Assembly (NCBI RefSeq): GCF_019145435.1
Contig: NZ_JAHSTS010000002.1
Location: 372,001 to 436,000, forward strand
Length of the DNA stretch: 64,000 bases
Origin: Pseudomonas ekonensis
Lineage (GTDB): Bacteria; Pseudomonadota; Gammaproteobacteria; Pseudomonadales; Pseudomonadaceae
Direction: 5' to 3'
The notes beneath the pieces were generated by a model that had not been told where the DNA came from, ran no database searches, and was given only the letters and a program-made list of their open reading frames with translations. Below are positions 60,253-64,000 of the stretch, piece by piece; the stretch's first letter is position 1, and each line of letters begins with the position of its first letter. The translations under genes were made by a program, and so were the position numbers.

Positions 60253-60609
60253 GTGGAAATCTTCAAGGAATTTACGTTCGAATCCGCCCACCGCCTGCCC
60301 CACGTGCCGGACGGCCACAAGTGCGGACGCCTGCACGGCCATTCGTTCAAGGTGGCCATCCACCTGAGCGGCGACATCGATCCGCACACCGGCTGGATCC
60401 GCGACTTCTCCGAGATCAAGGCGATCTTCAAGCCGCTGTACGAGCGCCTGGACCACAACTACCTGAACGACATCCCCGGCCTTGAGAACCCGACCAGCGA
60501 AGTGCTGGCCAAGTTCATCTGGAACGAGCTCAAGCCCCTGCTGCCGGAGCTCAGCGCGATCCGCATCCACGAGACCTGCACCAGCGGCTGCATCTACCGC
60601 GGCGAGTGA
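60253..60609 (+). CDS. queD: 6-carboxy-5,6,7,8-tetrahydropterin synthase
   Basis: A 118-residue enzyme of the queuosine/7-deazaguanine path, from a GTG start. Zinc ligands are seen in '[19 protein letters not shown]' (His and the catalytic Cys); '[12 protein letters not shown]' closes the active site. A terminator follows. Confidence 0.95.
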   Translation: MEIFKEFTFESAHRLPHVPDGHKCGRLHGHSFKVAIHLSGDIDPHTGWIRDFSEIKAIFKPLYERLDHNYLNDIPGLENPTSEVLAKFIWNELKPLLPELSAIRIHETCTSGCIYRGE

Positions 60610-60626
60610 CACCAGCGGCACACCTG

Positions 60627-60655
60627 AAAAACCACCGGGAACGGTGGTTTTTTTG
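60627..60655 (+). terminator. Rho-independent terminator after queD
   Basis: AAAACCACCG pairs with CGGTGGTTTT around a 4-base loop, followed by further T. Confidence 0.92.
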
Positions 60656-60696
60656 TGCCTATGCTTTTTGGCTCAACCCGCCAAGAGGACAGGCCC

Positions 60697-61509
60697 ATGA
60701 CAGACTGGCTGCTGGATCAGGTCTTTGACTTCAACGGGCGAGGCGTTCGCCATGCGGTCCGCGGCGACGGGCCGCCGCTGGTGTTCGTGCACGGCACACC
60801 GTTCTCGTCCTGCGTATGGCACCGCATCGCCCCGCACTTCTACAAGACCCACCGGGTGCACTGCTTCGACCTGCTGGGCTACGGGCAGTCCGAGCAGCCT
60901 GATGCCGACGTGTCCCTCGGGGTGCAGAACGAACTGCTGGCGCAGCTGCTGGATCACTGGAACCTGCAACGTCCGGACGTGGTGGCCCACGACTTCGGCG
61001 GCGCCACCGCCCTGCGCACCCATCTGCTCAACGGCAAGGACTACCGCAGCCTGACGCTGATCGACCCGGTCGCGCTGTCGCCCTGGGGCTCGCCATTCGT
61101 GCGGCACGTGCGCCAGCATGAGGCCGCGTTCAGCGGCCTGCCCGACTACATCCAGCAGGCCGTCGTCCCGGCCTACATCCGCGGCGCCGTCCACCGCGAC
61201 ATGCCCGACCGCGAGCTCGCCCCCTACGTGCAGCCCTGGCTGGGCGATCCGGGCCAGGCGGCGTTCTACCGGCAGATCGCGCAGATGGACGAGCGCTACA
61301 CCCGCGAAGTGCAGGACCTGTACCCGACGATCCGCTGCCCGGTGCAGATCCTCTGGGGCGAGGACGATCAGTGGATTCCGATCGAGCGCGGCCGGGCGTT
61401 GCACGGGATGATTCCCGGATCGCGGTTCCACGCCATCCCGAACGCCGGGCACCTGGTCCAGGAAGATGCCCCGGAGGCCATCGTCGCGGCCCTGCTGCGT
61501 TTCCTCTGA
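60697..61509 (+). CDS. alpha/beta hydrolase with Asp nucleophile (dehalogenase/epoxide-hydrolase type)
   Basis: A 270-residue alpha/beta hydrolase. 'FVHGTPFSSCVW' is the oxyanion loop; the nucleophile elbow reads 'VVAHDFGGATA', so Asp (about 105) replaces Ser as in haloalkane dehalogenases and epoxide hydrolases. 'LWGEDDQWIP' and 'NAGHLVQED' supply acid and His. Substrate unknown. ATG at 60697 follows AGAGGA. Confidence 0.85.
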   Translation: MTDWLLDQVFDFNGRGVRHAVRGDGPPLVFVHGTPFSSCVWHRIAPHFYKTHRVHCFDLLGYGQSEQPDADVSLGVQNELLAQLLDHWNLQRPDVVAHDFGGATALRTHLLNGKDYRSLTLIDPVALSPWGSPFVRHVRQHEAAFSGLPDYIQQAVVPAYIRGAVHRDMPDRELAPYVQPWLGDPGQAAFYRQIAQMDERYTREVQDLYPTIRCPVQILWGEDDQWIPIERGRALHGMIPGSRFHAIPNAGHLVQEDAPEAIVAALLRFL

Positions 61510-61583
61510 TGTCCCAGCGGGTGCGGGTATTGCGCTAAGGTACGACGCAGTGACCGCACCCGATCCATGAAAAGGATGAGCCG

Positions 61584-62831
61584 ATGCACATCATCAACGC
61601 CCGCTTGCGCAACCAGGAAGGCCTGCACGAACTGCACCTGGAAGACGGCCTGATCCGCAGCGTCGCACGCCAGACCGAAGCCCCCACCCTGGGCCCCGAC
61701 GACCTCGACGCCGGCGGCAACCTGGTGGTGCCGCCGTTCGTCGAGCCGCACATCCACCTCGATGCCACCCTGACCGCCGGCGAGCCGCGCTGGAACATGA
61801 GCGGCACGCTGTTCGAAGGCATCGAATGCTGGGGCGAACGCAAGGCCACCATCACCTTCGAAGACACCAAGGCCCGCGCCGGAAAAACCCTCCAGGCCCT
61901 GGCCGCCCACGGCATCCAGCATGTGCGCACCCACGTCGACGTCACCGACCCGCAGCTCACCGCGCTCAAGGCGATGCTGGAGGTGCGCGAGGAAAACCGT
62001 CACCTGGCGGACCTGCAGATCGTCGCGTTCCCCCAGGAAGGCATCGAGTCGTTCCGCAACGGCCGCGACCTGATGGAAGAAGCCATCCGCCTGGGCGCCG
62101 ACGTGATCGGCGGCATTCCGCATTTCGAGTACACCCGCGACCAGGGCGTGAGTTCGGTGAAGTTTTTGATGGACCTGGCCGAACGCACCGGCTGCCTGGT
62201 GGACGTGCACTGCGACGAAACCGACGACCCGCATTCGCGCTTTCTCGAAGTGCTGGCCGAAGAGGCCCGCAGCCGCGGCATGGGCGCCCGGGTCACCGCC
62301 AGCCACACCACGGCCATGGGTTCCTACGACAACGCCTACTGCGCCAAGCTGTTCCGCCTGCTCGGCCACTCGGGCATCAGTTTCGTCTCCTGCCCCACCG
62401 AGAGCATCCATCTGCAGGGGCGCTTCGACACGTTCCCCAAACGCCGGGGCGTGACCCGGGTCAACGAGCTCCTGGAGGCGGGGATGAACGTCTGCTTCGG
62501 CCAGGACTCGATCGTCGATCCGTGGTATCCGCTGGGCAACGGCAACATCTTGCGGGTGCTGGAGGCCGGGCTGCACATCTGCCACATGCTCGGCTACCGC
62601 AACCTGCAGAACGCCCTGGACCTGGTCACCGACAACAGCGCCAAGGCCCTGCACCTGGGCGAGCGCTACGGGCTGGAGCCGGGGCGGCCGGCGAACCTGC
62701 TGATCCTGTCGGCGGACAGCGACTATGAAGTGATCCGCAGCCAGGGCCTGCCGCTGTATTCGATCCGCGGGGGCAAGGTGCTGATGAAGCGGCAGATGCC
62801 GGTGGTGGAGTTCAGCGAAACCGCTCGCTGA
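61584..62831 (+). CDS. codA: cytosine deaminase
   Basis: A 415-residue amidohydrolase that turns cytosine into uracil. Metal site 'EPHIHLDATL' (about 55-64), 'HCDETDD', catalytic 'SHTTAMGSY' and 'FGQDSIVDPWYPLGNGN' near the C-terminus all fit CodA. AAAAGGATGAGCCG stands before the ATG. No codB permease is adjacent; it stands alone. Confidence 0.93.
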   Translation: MHIINARLRNQEGLHELHLEDGLIRSVARQTEAPTLGPDDLDAGGNLVVPPFVEPHIHLDATLTAGEPRWNMSGTLFEGIECWGERKATITFEDTKARAGKTLQALAAHGIQHVRTHVDVTDPQLTALKAMLEVREENRHLADLQIVAFPQEGIESFRNGRDLMEEAIRLGADVIGGIPHFEYTRDQGVSSVKFLMDLAERTGCLVDVHCDETDDPHSRFLEVLAEEARSRGMGARVTASHTTAMGSYDNAYCAKLFRLLGHSGISFVSCPTESIHLQGRFDTFPKRRGVTRVNELLEAGMNVCFGQDSIVDPWYPLGNGNILRVLEAGLHICHMLGYRNLQNALDLVTDNSAKALHLGERYGLEPGRPANLLILSADSDYEVIRSQGLPLYSIRGGKVLMKRQMPVVEFSETAR

Positions 62832-62836
62832 CCTTG

Positions 62837-62925
62837 TGTAGGAGCGAGCCTGCTCGCGATGGCGGTATGGCCTTGGACATCGAAGTGTCTGACCGGACGT
62901 CATCGCGAGCAGGCTCGCTCCTACA
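62837..62925. repeat. REPIN
   Basis: TGTAGGAGCGAGCCTGCTCG at 62837 and CGAGCAGGCTCGCTCCTACA ending at 62925 are exact inverted arms (they extend by GCGATG / CATCGC). Confidence 0.94.
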
Positions 62926-62942
62926 GGGTTGGGTGTGAGGTT

Positions 62943-63932
62943 TCAGTTCAGCAGGTGCGCGGTGCCGAACAGGCTGACGCGGGCCAGTTCCCCTTCGACC
63001 TCCTCCAGCAGCAGCGGCGCCGTGCCGCCGGGCATCACCACCTGCACCTGCCCCGCCTTCACCCAACCGACCCGCCAAGCCGCGCACGCCACCGCACTGG
63101 CGCTGGTGCCGGAGGACGCCGTGGGGCCTTCGCCGCGTTCGAACACCCGCGCGATGACGCGCTGCTCGCCGCCGCGCAACGCCCATTGCAGGTTGACCCC
63201 GGCCGGACAGGGCTCGCCGGCGCCTTCGGGCATGGCGTAGGCGATCCGGGTCAGGGGCTGGTTCAGCGGCGCATCGCGCAGTTGTTCGTTGTCCGGCAGG
63301 TGCGCGCCGTCGGCCACCAGCGTGACGCCATGGGGATTGCCGATGCGCACGAACTGGCTGCGGCCCCAGGCCGGATCGAGTTGCGCCAGCGGTTCGATCC
63401 GGCTGAGCTCGCGCCCCTGGAAGACCACTGTTCCGACGCCTTGCGCGCCCACCGCGGCCGGACCGAACCCCGGTCGGCCAAGGTCCAGCCAGAAGCCTTG
63501 CGTGCCGTCGACCTGCGCCGGTTTCACGGCGGTGGCCACAGGCGAGACGGCGTCCTGCTTGTCGTGATGCACCCGCAGCAACGCGCCCTCTTCCGGCATC
63601 AGGCCTTGTTCGAGCAGCGCCTGGGAAAAGATCGTCAGACCGTTGCCGCTGCGTTCGGCCAACGAACCGTCGGTGTTGACGATCAGCACGTCGAACGGCG
63701 GCGCGGACTGGAACGGGCCGATCAACAGGCCGTCGCTGCGGTGCGCCTTGGCCCCCGCCGGGCGCTCGCCTTCAGGCCACTCGCAGCAGGCCGCCACTGC
63801 GGCGCGGCTCCACGACGACCGCGACGCCGCGCAATCTTGCGCCGTGGCGGGCAACGGCACGCCGGCCTCCCGCAGCGCCTGGGGTGAAACGACGGCGTAA
63901 AGGTTGCCCCGTGCATCGTAAAGCGGCGTCAT
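62943..63932 (-). CDS. diaminopimelate-epimerase-like protein with Ser in place of both catalytic Cys
   Basis: A 329-residue protein with the two-lobed DapF fold. Motif 1 reads 'NTDGSLAERSGNGLTI' where DapF has Cys before GNG; motif 2 reads 'RGEGPTASSGTSA' where DapF has Ala-Cys-Gly. 'GNPHGV' and the 'PGG' loop are kept, so the fold is intact. It is longer than DapF (about 275). True dapF probably lies elsewhere by lysA. Function unknown: it may have another activity or only bind ligand. Confidence 0.85.
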   Translation of the reverse strand: MTPLYDARGNLYAVVSPQALREAGVPLPATAQDCAASRSSWSRAAVAACCEWPEGERPAGAKAHRSDGLLIGPFQSAPPFDVLIVNTDGSLAERSGNGLTIFSQALLEQGLMPEEGALLRVHHDKQDAVSPVATAVKPAQVDGTQGFWLDLGRPGFGPAAVGAQGVGTVVFQGRELSRIEPLAQLDPAWGRSQFVRIGNPHGVTLVADGAHLPDNEQLRDAPLNQPLTRIAYAMPEGAGEPCPAGVNLQWALRGGEQRVIARVFERGEGPTASSGTSASAVACAAWRVGWVKAGQVQVVMPGGTAPLLLEEVEGELARVSLFGTAHLLN

Positions 63933-63973
63933 CGGTCGGTTCCCGGATGGTTCAAAGCCATAACTGTACCCCG

Positions 63974-64000
63974 TACGGGCGCAAGCCTGCTCGCGCCCGC
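63974..64000. repeat. partial REP element at the window edge
   Basis: ACGGGCGCAAGCCTGCTCGC and the following GCCCG look like a diverged REP arm with internal pairing. It is cut by the window end. Confidence 0.4.

Overview
This window comes from a chromosome of a Pseudomonas species, most likely of the P. fluorescens group. The evidence is the high GC content, the many REP/REPIN palindromes, and gene order matching known pseudomonad blocks: thrS-infC-rpmI-rplT-pheS-pheT-ihfA-merR, rbsBACRKD, and usg-fimV-truA-trpF-accD-folC-SPOR-cvpA-purF-metZ. No database search was possible. Names rest on motifs and remembered family and synteny knowledge.

Layout. (1) 1-2.7 kb is the end of an integrated mobile element: small genes of unknown function, an excisionase-like protein and a lambda-type tyrosine integrase, lying against the 3' end of a tRNA-Pro(GGG) gene. 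(2) 2.9-10.2 kb is the translation block, with IHF-alpha and a MerR-type regulator, all on the minus strand. (3) 10.6-12.6 kb holds small genes, including a cold-shock protein and an I78-type protease inhibitor. (4) 12.6-19.8 kb is a ribose/ribonucleoside operon (rbsBACRKD plus an exported nucleoside hydrolase) behind a LacI-type palindrome. (5) 19.8-25.5 kb holds periplasmic glutaminase-asparaginase with a sigma-54 type control region, a LexA-boxed DUF1654-endonuclease I pair, a siderophore-interacting protein, a SPOR lipoprotein, RsmE and a DUF2214 membrane protein. (6) 25.8-33.9 kb holds four tRNA genes (Val-GAC, Asp x2, Val-TAC), a PuuB-like oxidase, and an operon for an exported molybdenum hydroxylase with a [2Fe-2S] subunit, a tri-haem cytochrome c and an XdhC maturation factor. 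(7) 34-47 kb is the conserved metZ-purF-cvpA-SPOR-folC-accD-trpF-truA-fimV-usg block. The true asd gene, usually next to usg, is not where it is expected. (8) 47-50.2 kb is accessory: quinone-oxidoreductase-like protein, XapX protein, AraC regulator, two small genes and a 51-residue metallothionein. The XapX and metallothionein genes are very short. (9) 50.3-58.8 kb resembles P. aeruginosa PA2652-PA2659: two chemoreceptors, each with a sigma-28 (FliA) type promoter, an antiporter, a CarRS/BqsRS two-component system and two tandem PepSY proteins. (10) 59-64 kb holds a patatin-like phospholipase, QueD, an alpha/beta hydrolase with an Asp nucleophile, cytosine deaminase, and a diaminopimelate-epimerase-like protein in which both catalytic cysteines are serine.

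The most interesting items are the DapF-like protein with Ser/Ser in place of Cys/Cys, the LexA-controlled DUF1654-EndA pair, the layered control region of ansB (two AauR-type boxes, IHF-like site, sigma-54 promoter), the 18-unit heptamer array touching a FliA promoter, and the integration module with its 11-bp arm-like repeats. I saw no CRISPR array, complete insertion sequence or rRNA.
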